In this document: piece after piece, positions 1 to 5,354 of the stretch
Numbering within the stretch: the first letter of the stretch is position 1
Layout of the letters: every line of letters starts with the position of its first letter
Assembly (NCBI GenBank): GCA_023265735.1
Contig: JAHFSN010000138.1
Span: forward strand, 1 to 6,186
DNA from: Spirochaetaceae bacterium
GTDB taxonomy: Bacteria; Spirochaetota; Spirochaetia; JABEVK01
Reading direction: 5' to 3'
DNA: 6,186 nt
Notes under the pieces: model-generated
Database searches by the model: none
What the model saw: only the letters and a program-made list of their open reading frames with translations
What the model was told of the DNA's origin: nothing
Translations under genes and position numbers: made by a program

Positions 1-435
1 CAGTACGAGCATGGAGTTCATGTCTTCATGCCTTACATTCACAGGTACTTTCCGGAGGCGAAAGTTGTGGCCGTCGTCTACCCCGGGGAACCTCCGGTGG
101 ACATGCGGAACGCCGGGAGACTTCGAGACGCGGTTCTGTCCGAGTTCGCGAAGGATCGAGACCAGAACTTTCTGCTGGTCTCCACCGACTTCAGCCACCA
201 TGGGACCCCTGACCAGACGGAGAGCAAAGATCTTCGCTCGGCCCAATTCTGGTCCGCGCCGAGTCCCGCGACCTGGATTCTCGCCGGGTGCGACAACCGG
301 CCTGGCATCTTCGTCTTGGCGTCGGCCCTGGGCCCCGAGTCTCACTCCGCGGTTCTTTGGCATACGAATTCCTACCGGCTCAGCGGCCGCGATCGCGGGG
401 ACATCACGAGTTATTTCTTTACTTGGGTGTGGTGA
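1..435 (+). CDS. Memo-family protein (AmmeMemoRadiSam system protein B type), C-terminal part
   Basis: This is the 3' part of a gene cut by the left edge. It is open from base 1 in frame 1 to TGA at 433-435, giving 144 codons. The fragment begins with an EHGVHVFMPYIHRYFP segment, equivalent to the conserved EHSIE..LP motif of Memo. It continues with VSTDFSHH (fragment residues 60-67), matching the SSDxxH motif, and LAGCDNRP with Cys97, matching the CGR.P motif. In human MEMO1 the corresponding His and Cys residues form the putative metal or active site, so the fold's key residues appear intact. The C-terminal strand pattern (HTNSYRLSGRDRGDITSYFF) also fits. Memo proteins resemble class III extradiol dioxygenases, but the bacterial function is unknown. 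The fragment is about half the usual ~290 residues, so the N-terminus and any export signal cannot be seen. Met at 28 is internal, because family similarity extends upstream of it. The gene overlaps the convergent AMMECR1 lipoprotein gene. Confidence 0.85.
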   Translation, partial: QYEHGVHVFMPYIHRYFPEAKVVAVVYPGEPPVDMRNAGRLRDAVLSEFAKDRDQNFLLVSTDFSHHGTPDQTESKDLRSAQFWSAPSPATWILAGCDNRPGIFVLASALGPESHSAVLWHTNSYRLSGRDRGDITSYFFTWVW

Positions 436-1876
436 ACGGGAAATTGCCCCACACGGTGGCGGCCCGAAACCATTGGAGCCGAGGTTGATGCCACCCTGTG
501 GGTCCCAAACCAGCCTTCAGAGACAGAGCCGTCAGAAACTCGTCCTTTGTCCAGCGGCGCTCCCAAACCAAGGGGGCCTGGAGGATGGTCCTGTGCGTTC
601 CATCGACCACCATCAGCGAGTGCAGTCCCCGCACGAAGTCTTCGGGACCGGGAATCGGACGCCAGACTCCAAAGAGGGTCGGCTGGATAACGAGATCGGC
701 GGCCTCCTGCGAGGTCACGGGCGGATACCTTGGGTCGACGGCCGCCTGCTGGGCCCCGTAACGCGACGCGGCCAGCAGATTTGAAGCTCCCGCCCAGAGC
801 GCCAGGCAGCCCCGGTCCAGTCCTTTAGCCCGGAGACGGATGGCAAAACCCCAGGGAACAGAGGCCGGTTCCGGGGCCGGTGGGTCCTTGCCTTGCCACG
901 TCTGGTTCAGCGCTTCTCGGGCCACCTGGGCGATCTCCCGCAAGCGTTGCGCCTCGGGGAGTGCTTCCAGCACAGCAAGGTCGGGATCTCGCCAGGCGCT
1001 GAGGATGGCCCGAGCCCCTTGATCGAGGGCCTGGGGGTCATGTTTCAAAACAGCTCTGCGAACCGCCGGGGGCGCCGCAACCCAGGTGCCCGTGTCCGGC
1101 GCGAACGAGCCTGTGAACGGAGTCCACGATGCCGGCTTGCCTTCCCAGAACTGCCAGGCCGCTTCCTCTTCTCCGCTCTCGGGAAGGCCCGCTTCCTTAC
1201 CGCCGGCCAATTGCCAGATCCGGCCGTCCTGGGGCCATTGGTCCACGAGCCGTTCCAGCCAGGCCCACCCTTGGGCGGGGTCGCTCTGATATGCGCTCGA
1301 CAGGGCTACAGTGACCACGGGTGGATTCTGGACCCGAATCCAGGCCGCGATCTGGTCCAGAAACAAAGAGGGATCGGGTCCAGGGTTCTTGGTGAGGATG
1401 TCCAGATCGAGAGTTACCGCCACAGGCCCATCGAGATGTTTGGAGAGCAAGACCTCGGCATCCAGAAGCTCGACGCGGTCGAGCAGGGACTTCTGCCGTT
1501 CGGGGGCCAGGGCAGACGTCTTCCTGCGCAGCCACGCCAGGCGGGCGTTCCGGTTGGGAAGGGCCAACGCCTTCCCCGAAATCCAATAGACTTTCTTGAC
1601 CCATCCCCGGTCCACCAACGTCCCGACCCAGTCGACCGAGGTGGGAATCGTCGAGGGTCCGTCAAGGCCGGGCCCGGGGCCGAAGTCGTGGTGATAGTCA
1701 AAGAGGACCAAGACGGTTCCGGGGTGCTGGGCAGCGTATGATCGGACGGGTTCGTATCCCAGTCCGTGCCGGTCTGAAAGGACGAAGACGTGGGGTGTGC
1801 AGCCCACGAAGGTCGTCAGAAGGACCAGCGGAAGGAGCCACCGTCCCCGGAGTGCGCCGTTTCGCATCGAAGTCAC
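419..1876 (-). CDS. Predicted lipoprotein with N-terminal UPF0489/arginase-like domain and C-terminal AMMECR1 domain
   Basis: The gene encodes 485 residues from a GTG at 1876 to TAA at 419-421. Residues 1-26 look like a lipoprotein signal: a basic start (Arg5, Arg10, Arg12), a hydrophobic LLPLVLLTTFV stretch and the lipobox-like FVGC with Cys26 (Phe at -3 is not consensus). An ATG at 1867 (residue 4) is an equally possible start and leaves the signal intact. Neither start has a strong Shine-Dalgarno sequence, which fits translational coupling to the upstream gene. Residues about 29-225 hold LVLFDYHHDFGPG (Asp60, His62, His63, Asp64) and AVTLDLDIL (Asp157, Asp159), patterned like the metal-binding DxHxD and SxDxD motifs of arginase-like and UPF0489 proteins. 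Residues about 310-477 match AMMECR1: DRGCLALW for the LRGCIG motif, AAVDPRYPPVTSQE for the DPRFPPLxxxE motif, then DEFLTALSLKAGL and WF.AATVW. The AMMECR1 assignment is firm and the arginase-like one moderate. The enzyme activity, if any, is unknown. An extracytoplasmic, membrane-anchored location is inferred from the signal. Confidence 0.8.
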   Translation of the reverse strand: MTSMRNGALRGRWLLPLVLLTTFVGCTPHVFVLSDRHGLGYEPVRSYAAQHPGTVLVLFDYHHDFGPGPGLDGPSTIPTSVDWVGTLVDRGWVKKVYWISGKALALPNRNARLAWLRRKTSALAPERQKSLLDRVELLDAEVLLSKHLDGPVAVTLDLDILTKNPGPDPSLFLDQIAAWIRVQNPPVVTVALSSAYQSDPAQGWAWLERLVDQWPQDGRIWQLAGGKEAGLPESGEEEAAWQFWEGKPASWTPFTGSFAPDTGTWVAAPPAVRRAVLKHDPQALDQGARAILSAWRDPDLAVLEALPEAQRLREIAQVAREALNQTWQGKDPPAPEPASVPWGFAIRLRAKGLDRGCLALWAGASNLLAASRYGAQQAAVDPRYPPVTSQEAADLVIQPTLFGVWRPIPGPEDFVRGLHSLMVVDGTHRTILQAPLVWERRWTKDEFLTALSLKAGLGPTGWHQPRLQWFRAATVWGNFPFTTPK

Positions 1877-2268
1877 ATCTGGTTCGAGCTACTCGAAGTC
1901 GTGGGCGCTGCTGATGCCCCGTTGGGTCTCGTGGCGGGCGTCGGAGCCGCCGGCATCGGTGTGGGCATCAGGGTCTGCAGATTGGTGGCAGCGCTCCCCT
2001 GGGGTGCCGTCGCCTGGATCTGCTGGAAGTCTTGCCAGGCCACGGCCAGCCAAAGGTCGGCCTGGCCGTCGTTCCCCTGCAGGTGGTAGAACAGGGCCAG
2101 GTCGGCGGTCTTCGACGCCGTGTTGAGGAGCACGCCGGTGTCTGTGGTGGTGTCGGTATTTTTGGCGCCGGCCGCCTTGATCTTGGCGTATTCGGCATCG
2201 CTCCAACCCCAGACCAGGGGCAAACCCCAGCAGACGGCCAGGACAAATAGAAAGGTCAGTTTTTTCAT
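1873..2268 (-). CDS. Small secreted protein of unknown function with Pro/Thr/Ser-rich C-terminal tail
   Basis: The gene encodes 131 residues from ATG at 2268 to TGA at 1873-1875. GGAG lies five bases before the ATG. Residues 1-21 form a classic Sec signal peptide (MKK, then a hydrophobic core), with likely cleavage near VWG-WS or GWS-DA. Cys13 lies in the hydrophobic core and does not make a lipobox. The mature part has a short charged helix (SDAEYAKIKAAGAK), a Thr/Asp-rich stretch, and a helical segment at about 52-87 (ASKTADLALFYHLQGNDGQ and onward) that could resemble one TPR-like helical pair. The tail from about residue 100 is low-complexity Pro, Thr, Ala and Ser. I do not recognise a family. 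The stop overlaps the GTG start of the downstream lipoprotein gene by four bases (GTGA), so the two are very probably co-transcribed and translationally coupled, suggesting an envelope-related shared role. Function is unassigned. Confidence 0.75.
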   Translation of the reverse strand: MKKLTFLFVLAVCWGLPLVWGWSDAEYAKIKAAGAKNTDTTTDTGVLLNTASKTADLALFYHLQGNDGQADLWLAVAWQDFQQIQATAPQGSAATNLQTLMPTPMPAAPTPATRPNGASAAPTTSSSSNQM

Positions 2269-2273
2269 GGAAA

Positions 2274-2278
2274 CTCCG
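2274..2278 (-). promoter_or_regulatory. Ribosome binding site of the small secreted protein gene
   Basis: On the minus strand the sequence reads CGGAG-TTTCC-ATG, a good Shine-Dalgarno core five bases before the start codon. It supports ATG at 2268 as the real start. Confidence 0.6.
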
Positions 2279-2321
2279 CAGACGCGGCCGCGGTCCCTGG
2301 GGCCCTTGGGTCTGCTCTTTG

Positions 2322-2350
2322 ATTCTCGGCAGGAAAGGGGATCTTGGCAA
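2322..2350 (-). promoter_or_regulatory. Candidate sigma70-type promoter for the small-protein/lipoprotein pair
   Basis: On the minus strand, TTGCCA (2345-2350, five of six to the -35 consensus) is followed after 17 bases by GAGAAT (2322-2327, four of six to the -10 consensus). It lies about 55 bases upstream of the ATG at 2268 and just outside the left end of the repeat element. The position and spacing are right, but such matches arise by chance and the host's sigma factor preference is unknown. Confidence 0.35.
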
Positions 2351-2365
2351 CGGGTTTGCTTTCCC

Positions 2366-2388
2366 CTAGCAGTCTGTCGGACTTAGGG
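2366..2388 (+). repeat. Left terminal inverted repeat of the MITE-like element
   Basis: It begins CTAGCAGTCTGTCGG and matches the reverse complement of 2638-2660 except at its 4th, 10th and 16th bases. Its AGTC....GACT core (2371-2383) is itself partly self-complementary. Confidence 0.7.
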
Positions 2389-2437
2389 TTTCGGTCCAGT
2401 CGGAGTGGATTTCGAGCACGATTTTGGTGAGGAGGGA

Positions 2438-2460
2438 GCTTCGAATCGGCGATTCGAGGC
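2438..2460. repeat. Internal stem-loop in the MITE-like element
   Basis: The arms TCGAATC (2441-2447) and GATTCGA (2451-2457) are perfectly complementary around a three-base loop. Three further pairs, one a G-T wobble, extend the stem to ten pairs. No T-run follows on either strand, so it is not a standard terminator. Confidence 0.6.
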
Positions 2461-2565
2461 GACCGAGGAGCCGGAATCGGGCCGAAAGACGCCCGAATGG
2501 ACCGAAAGTCCTTCGGACGCAGGGTTTTGGCCGTGGTTCTGGGCGCCCAAGGGCCTTCTTCGGTC

Positions 2566-2588
2566 AGCCCGTAGCCCAGCTACGGGCT
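2566..2588. repeat. Strong GC-rich stem-loop in the MITE-like element
   Basis: AGCCCGTAG (2566-2574) pairs perfectly with CTACGGGCT (2580-2588) around a five-base loop. It lies 70-90 bases downstream of the lacI stop in the direction of lacI transcription and could slow polymerase or protect the mRNA 3' end. It lacks the T-run of an intrinsic terminator on both strands. Confidence 0.6.
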
Positions 2589-2637
2589 TCCCTCATCAGT
2601 TTCTTGGTCATCCCAGCCCCATCGGCCAAAGCCCTGC

Positions 2638-2660
2638 CCCTAAGCCCGACGGACTGTTAG
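2638..2660 (-). repeat. Right terminal inverted repeat, containing the lacI stop codon
   Basis: Read on the minus strand it begins CTAACAGTCCGTCGGGCTTA, the inverted partner of 2366-2388. The TAA at 2659-2657 is the stop codon of the LacI-family gene, so the last codons of that gene abut the element end directly. Confidence 0.7.
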
Positions 2661-3631
2661 CTACTCTCCCTCACCACAAGTTCCACCGGCAGCACGGTCT
2701 CCATCGTCACAGCCTCGCCCCGGATCTGGCCAACGACCGTCTCGACAGCTATCCTCGACATCATTTCCATGGGTTGGCGAACCGTGGTCAGGCGCGGTAC
2801 CAGGAGGGACGCCACCTGGGAGTCGTCGTACCCCACCACCTTCACATCTCCCGGAACGGCCTTTCCCAAACGCCGGCAGGCCTGGATGACGTACGCGGCT
2901 TTCACGTCGCTGGTAAAGACGCCATCGACGTCGGGATGCTCGGCAAAGAGCTTGTCCACGAGGGCCGTGTACTGGGAGAAGTCGAAGACGTCGAGGTTGG
3001 TCTCGACGAGCACATGGTCGACGCCTAGGGACGCGGCCTCCTCGCAGAACGACGTGTATCGCTGGTTGGGCAGTAGCTCGAGCTGCAGATTCCCGCCAAA
3101 CATCGCCAGCTTGCGGCAGCCTTGGGCGATCAAATGGCGGGTGGCCAGCAGACCGCCCTGGCGGTTGTCCGAGGTCACCGAAGGAATCCTTCCGTCGATC
3201 TTGCGGTCGATGGTCACTAGGGGCATCGACAGGTGGAGGTACTCGTGGACGTCGAGGGTGTGGCTGCCCATGATGATGCCGTCCACCTTGTGACGCTTGA
3301 GCATGTCGATGTATTCCCGTTCCTTGGTACTGTCGAGCTGCGAGTTGCAGAGGAGGGTCTTGTAGCCGGCCTCGTAGGCGCACCGCTCGATGTGCAGGGC
3401 CAGCTCGCCAAAGAACGGATGGTTCACCGCCGGAAGGATGAGCCCGATCAGGCTGGATCGCTGCCGGAGGAGGGACCGGGCTACCTCGCTGGGAACGTAG
3501 TCCAGCTCCTTCATGGCGGCAGCGACCTTTTCCCGGGTGGCGGTGCTGAGGTAACCCTTGTTGTTGAGCACCCGAGAAACGGTGGTCACCGTGACCCCGG
3601 CCTTCAGGGCGACGTCTTTGATCGTTGGCAT
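2657..3631 (-). CDS. LacI-family transcriptional regulator of the sugar transport operon
   Basis: The protein has 324 residues. The N-terminus MPTIKDVALKAGVTVTTVSR (1-20) is the LacI helix-turn-helix, followed by the hinge YVPSEVARSLL (45-55), where the usual Asn after Pro is Ser48. The periplasmic-binding-protein-like sensor domain runs from about 61 to 319, with LIGLILPAVNHPFF (61-74), PLVTIDRKIDG (137-147), VTSDNRQGG (152-160) and the C-terminal signature VVGYDDSQ...PRLTTVRQP. Such proteins bind an operator as dimers and release it, or bind it, on contact with a sugar. The start ATG at 3631 is set by family alignment; AAGGG lies nine bases before it and only five bases separate it from the previous stop. 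The frame stays open further upstream, but that stretch is antiparallel-free shadow over the permease gene. Its place as last gene of the importer operon suggests autoregulation. The stop codon falls in the terminal repeat of the adjacent element, so a few C-terminal residues may have been lost. The specific sugar cannot be read from the sequence. Confidence 0.93.
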   Translation of the reverse strand: MPTIKDVALKAGVTVTTVSRVLNNKGYLSTATREKVAAAMKELDYVPSEVARSLLRQRSSLIGLILPAVNHPFFGELALHIERCAYEAGYKTLLCNSQLDSTKEREYIDMLKRHKVDGIIMGSHTLDVHEYLHLSMPLVTIDRKIDGRIPSVTSDNRQGGLLATRHLIAQGCRKLAMFGGNLQLELLPNQRYTSFCEEAASLGVDHVLVETNLDVFDFSQYTALVDKLFAEHPDVDGVFTSDVKAAYVIQACRRLGKAVPGDVKVVGYDDSQVASLLVPRLTTVRQPMEMMSRIAVETVVGQIRGEAVTMETVLPVELVVRESS

Positions 3632-3636
3632 GGAAA

Positions 3637-4461
3637 TCAGCCCTTGACGGCACCCTGAAGAAGGGCCGCAATGATCTGGCGTTGGAAGATCATAAAGATG
3701 ACCAATGTGGGCACAAGAATCAACACCGTTCCCGCACAGAGGAGCGGAACGTTGGTGGCATAGTGCCCCTGAAACGCCCCCAGGGCTCCCGCCATGGTCC
3801 GGTGGTCCGGGTCTTCCACCAGCACGAGGGCGAGGAGGAACTGGTTCCAAGTCCACACCGCCGTGAGGATGCCCAGGGACGCCAGGGGTGCCCGGGCCAG
3901 GGGAAGGTGGATGCGCCAGAAGAGCTGCCAGGTGGTGGCTCCGTCGACCCGGGCCGCTTCCGAGATTTCGGGGGAGACCCCGACGAAATGAGCCCGCATC
4001 CAGAAGACGGCAAAGGGCAGGTACAGGGCGATCAGGGGCAGGACGATGGCCAGCCTCGTGTTGTAGATGCCCAGGAACCTCTCCAGATAGTAGAGGGGGA
4101 CGATGATCCCTCCAAAGGGGAGGGTGAGGCCGAACACGAAGAGGGCCAGCAGGAACCGGGACCCGGGGATGCGAAGCAGGCCAATGGCGAAGGCGGCCAT
4201 GGTGGATACCAGCAGAGTGGCGGGCACCACGGCCACCACGATGAAGGTGCTCGATGCCAGGAGGGTGGCCATGTTCGCGACCCGAAACGCCTCGGCAAAG
4301 TTCTGCCACTGGGGGTGGGCCGGCCAATCCAGCCCCGAGGGCACCGACCCCGACGGCGCCAGGGCCGTGAGGAAGATGCTGATGAAGGGCAGGATGGTCC
4401 CCGCCATGAGGGCGATCAGGAGGGTCCGGCCCACCGCCAGTTCCTTTCGGGAAACGGTCAT
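3637..4461 (-). CDS. Carbohydrate ABC transporter permease, MalG/UgpE-like (CUT1 family)
   Basis: The protein has 274 residues, the usual length for the second permease of CUT1 importers. About six hydrophobic membrane segments are visible, roughly 11-34, 66-95, 102-124, 134-160, 190-212 and 236-260. Between the fourth and fifth lies the EAA loop SPEISEAARVDGATTWQLFW (163-182) followed by RIHLPLARAPL. The EAA...DG signature at 168-174 is intact; this loop docks on the ATPase subunit. A short N-terminus, a first periplasmic loop and LTLPFGGIIVPLYYL are typical of MalG-type subunits. It would form the inner-membrane channel as a heterodimer with the product of the preceding gene. Its ATG overlaps that gene's TGA by four bases (ATGA), and a GGGAGGGGG tract just upstream is a strong ribosome binding site. 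Substrate is unknown. Confidence 0.93.
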   Translation of the reverse strand: MTVSRKELAVGRTLLIALMAGTILPFISIFLTALAPSGSVPSGLDWPAHPQWQNFAEAFRVANMATLLASSTFIVVAVVPATLLVSTMAAFAIGLLRIPGSRFLLALFVFGLTLPFGGIIVPLYYLERFLGIYNTRLAIVLPLIALYLPFAVFWMRAHFVGVSPEISEAARVDGATTWQLFWRIHLPLARAPLASLGILTAVWTWNQFLLALVLVEDPDHRTMAGALGAFQGHYATNVPLLCAGTVLILVPTLVIFMIFQRQIIAALLQGAVKG

Positions 4462-5354
4462 CGGGCCCCCTCCCTGGTCCAGCGCTGGATGGGCAGGATC
4501 ACGAGAATGACGAGCAGCATCAGCAGCACCGCCAAGGCCGAGGCCGGGCCGATCCGCTGTTCGGTGAACGCCAGAATGTAGATTTGAATTCCCGGTACCG
4601 AGGTGGAGTTCCCCGGACCGCCGGCCGTAGAAACGTAGACAATATCAAAGGCCGCCAGGGCCGAGATGATGGTCACCGTGAGGCAGACCCCAATCTCCTG
4701 CCGGAGCATGGGCACGGTGATCGAGAAGAACTCCCGCAACCAGCCCGTGCCGTCGATCCGGGCCGACTCAAAGAGCGCCGGGTCGATCTTGGTCATGGCC
4801 GTGCTGAGAAGGACGGTGCAGAACCCCAAGAGAACCCAGATCCCAATGATTCCCACGGCGGGCAGGGCCCAGTCAAAATCCCCCAGCCAAGCCCGGGCGA
4901 AACCGCCGAGGCCCAGCCACCCGAGAATCTGGTTGACCATCCCCGGAAGGGCCAGGATCCAGCCCCAAATGATCCCCGCGGCCACGAGGGGGATGATCTG
5001 GGGAAGGAAGAGGATGGTCCGCGCCGCGGAACCCAGGGACCCCGTAGCGACCCGGTGCATGATGCTCGCGACCACCAGGCCCAGACCCACGGGGATCACG
5101 CTGAAGAAGACCACCAGCTTGAAGGCGTTCACGATGGTTTCGAACAGGGCCGGAACTTCAAAGACCGTGGCGTAGTTCTTCCACCCGACCCAGGTCATGG
5201 CCCCGATACCGTCCCACCGGGTGAACGAGTAGTAGACGCTCATGAAGAAAGGCAGGAGGACGAAGGCCGCGTAGAGGACCAGAGCCGGCAGGACAAAGAC
5301 CCAGCCAACCCTGACCTCGCGGCCTCCCCTCGGCCGGTGTGCCGGTTCTGTCAC
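4458..5354 (-). CDS. Carbohydrate ABC transporter permease, MalF/UgpA-like (CUT1 family)
   Basis: The protein has 298 residues and starts with GTG at 5354, which overlaps the TGA of the binding-protein gene (GTGA). Features follow the UgpA/LacF pattern. There is a basic cytoplasmic start, then WVFVLPALVLYAAFVLLPFF (18-37) as the first membrane segment, the YYSFTRWDG motif (41-49), and further segments near 77-100, 111-134, 161-185, 219-241 and 268-290. The EAA loop is ALFESARIDGTGWLREFFSI (193-212); the central Glu-Ser-Ala and Asp201-Gly202 match the family with Ser for the first Ala. The conserved VSTAGGPGNST (241-251) follows. It pairs with the MalG-like subunit to import a sugar, glycoside or similar solute delivered by the binding protein. 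It lacks the extra N-terminal region of enterobacterial MalF, so UgpA-like is the closer description. The substrate cannot be told. Confidence 0.93.
   Translation of the reverse strand: MTEPAHRPRGGREVRVGWVFVLPALVLYAAFVLLPFFMSVYYSFTRWDGIGAMTWVGWKNYATVFEVPALFETIVNAFKLVVFFSVIPVGLGLVVASIMHRVATGSLGSAARTILFLPQIIPLVAAGIIWGWILALPGMVNQILGWLGLGGFARAWLGDFDWALPAVGIIGIWVLLGFCTVLLSTAMTKIDPALFESARIDGTGWLREFFSITVPMLRQEIGVCLTVTIISALAAFDIVYVSTAGGPGNSTSVPGIQIYILAFTEQRIGPASALAVLLMLLVILVILPIQRWTREGAR

Larger units (their letters stand above)
2366..2660. mobile_element. MITE-like non-autonomous element with terminal inverted repeats
   Basis: This 295-base non-coding segment is bounded by near-identical inverted ends at 2366-2388 and 2638-2660 (20 of 23 positions match when one is reverse-complemented). 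It has no convincing gene; reading frames through it are short or run into the antisense of lacI. The interior is rich in short palindromes: a stem-loop at 2438-2460, a ten-base palindrome at 2540-2549, and a nine-pair stem at 2566-2588. Both ends carry a TA (2367-2368 and 2658-2659), compatible with a TA target duplication as made by IS630/Tc1-type transposases. On that reading the element proper is 2369-2657, 289 bases. Size, terminal repeats and lack of coding capacity fit a MITE. A structured intergenic repeat of another kind is the alternative. Only one copy is in the window, so mobility is inferred. Confidence 0.6.

Noticed and set aside
893..1741. Plus-strand frame of 282 codons inside the AMMECR1 lipoprotein gene
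   Set aside because: The opposite strand encodes recognisable AMMECR1 and DYHHD/DLD motifs, while this frame shows no domain and no ribosome binding site of note.
2332..2364. Inverted pair GGAAAG/CTTTCC around the candidate -35 box, considered as an operator
   Set aside because: The arms are only six bases with a 21-base loop and low complexity, which is expected by chance.
2566..2588. Stem-loop considered as intrinsic terminator of the lacI operon
   Set aside because: The nine-pair stem is strong but no run of T follows on the minus strand, nor on the plus strand. It fits better as part of the element's internal structure.
2405..3028. Plus-strand frame starting in the intergenic element and running into lacI antisense
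   Set aside because: It crosses the right inverted repeat and most of its length is antisense to the LacI sensor domain. No protein family is visible, so it was not taken as a gene of the element.
3632..4327. Upstream extension of the LacI frame to a start at 4327, giving a 556-residue protein
   Set aside because: The LacI helix-turn-helix begins right at the ATG at 3631, which has its own ribosome binding site. The extension runs over the MalG-like permease in another frame and gives a Pro/Arg/Gly-rich sequence with no family character.
3625..4581. Long plus-strand frame of 318 codons opposite the permeases
   Set aside because: It is antisense to clearly recognised permease genes, and its Gln/Gly/Asp/His-rich repetitive composition is what GC-rich complementary strands give by chance.
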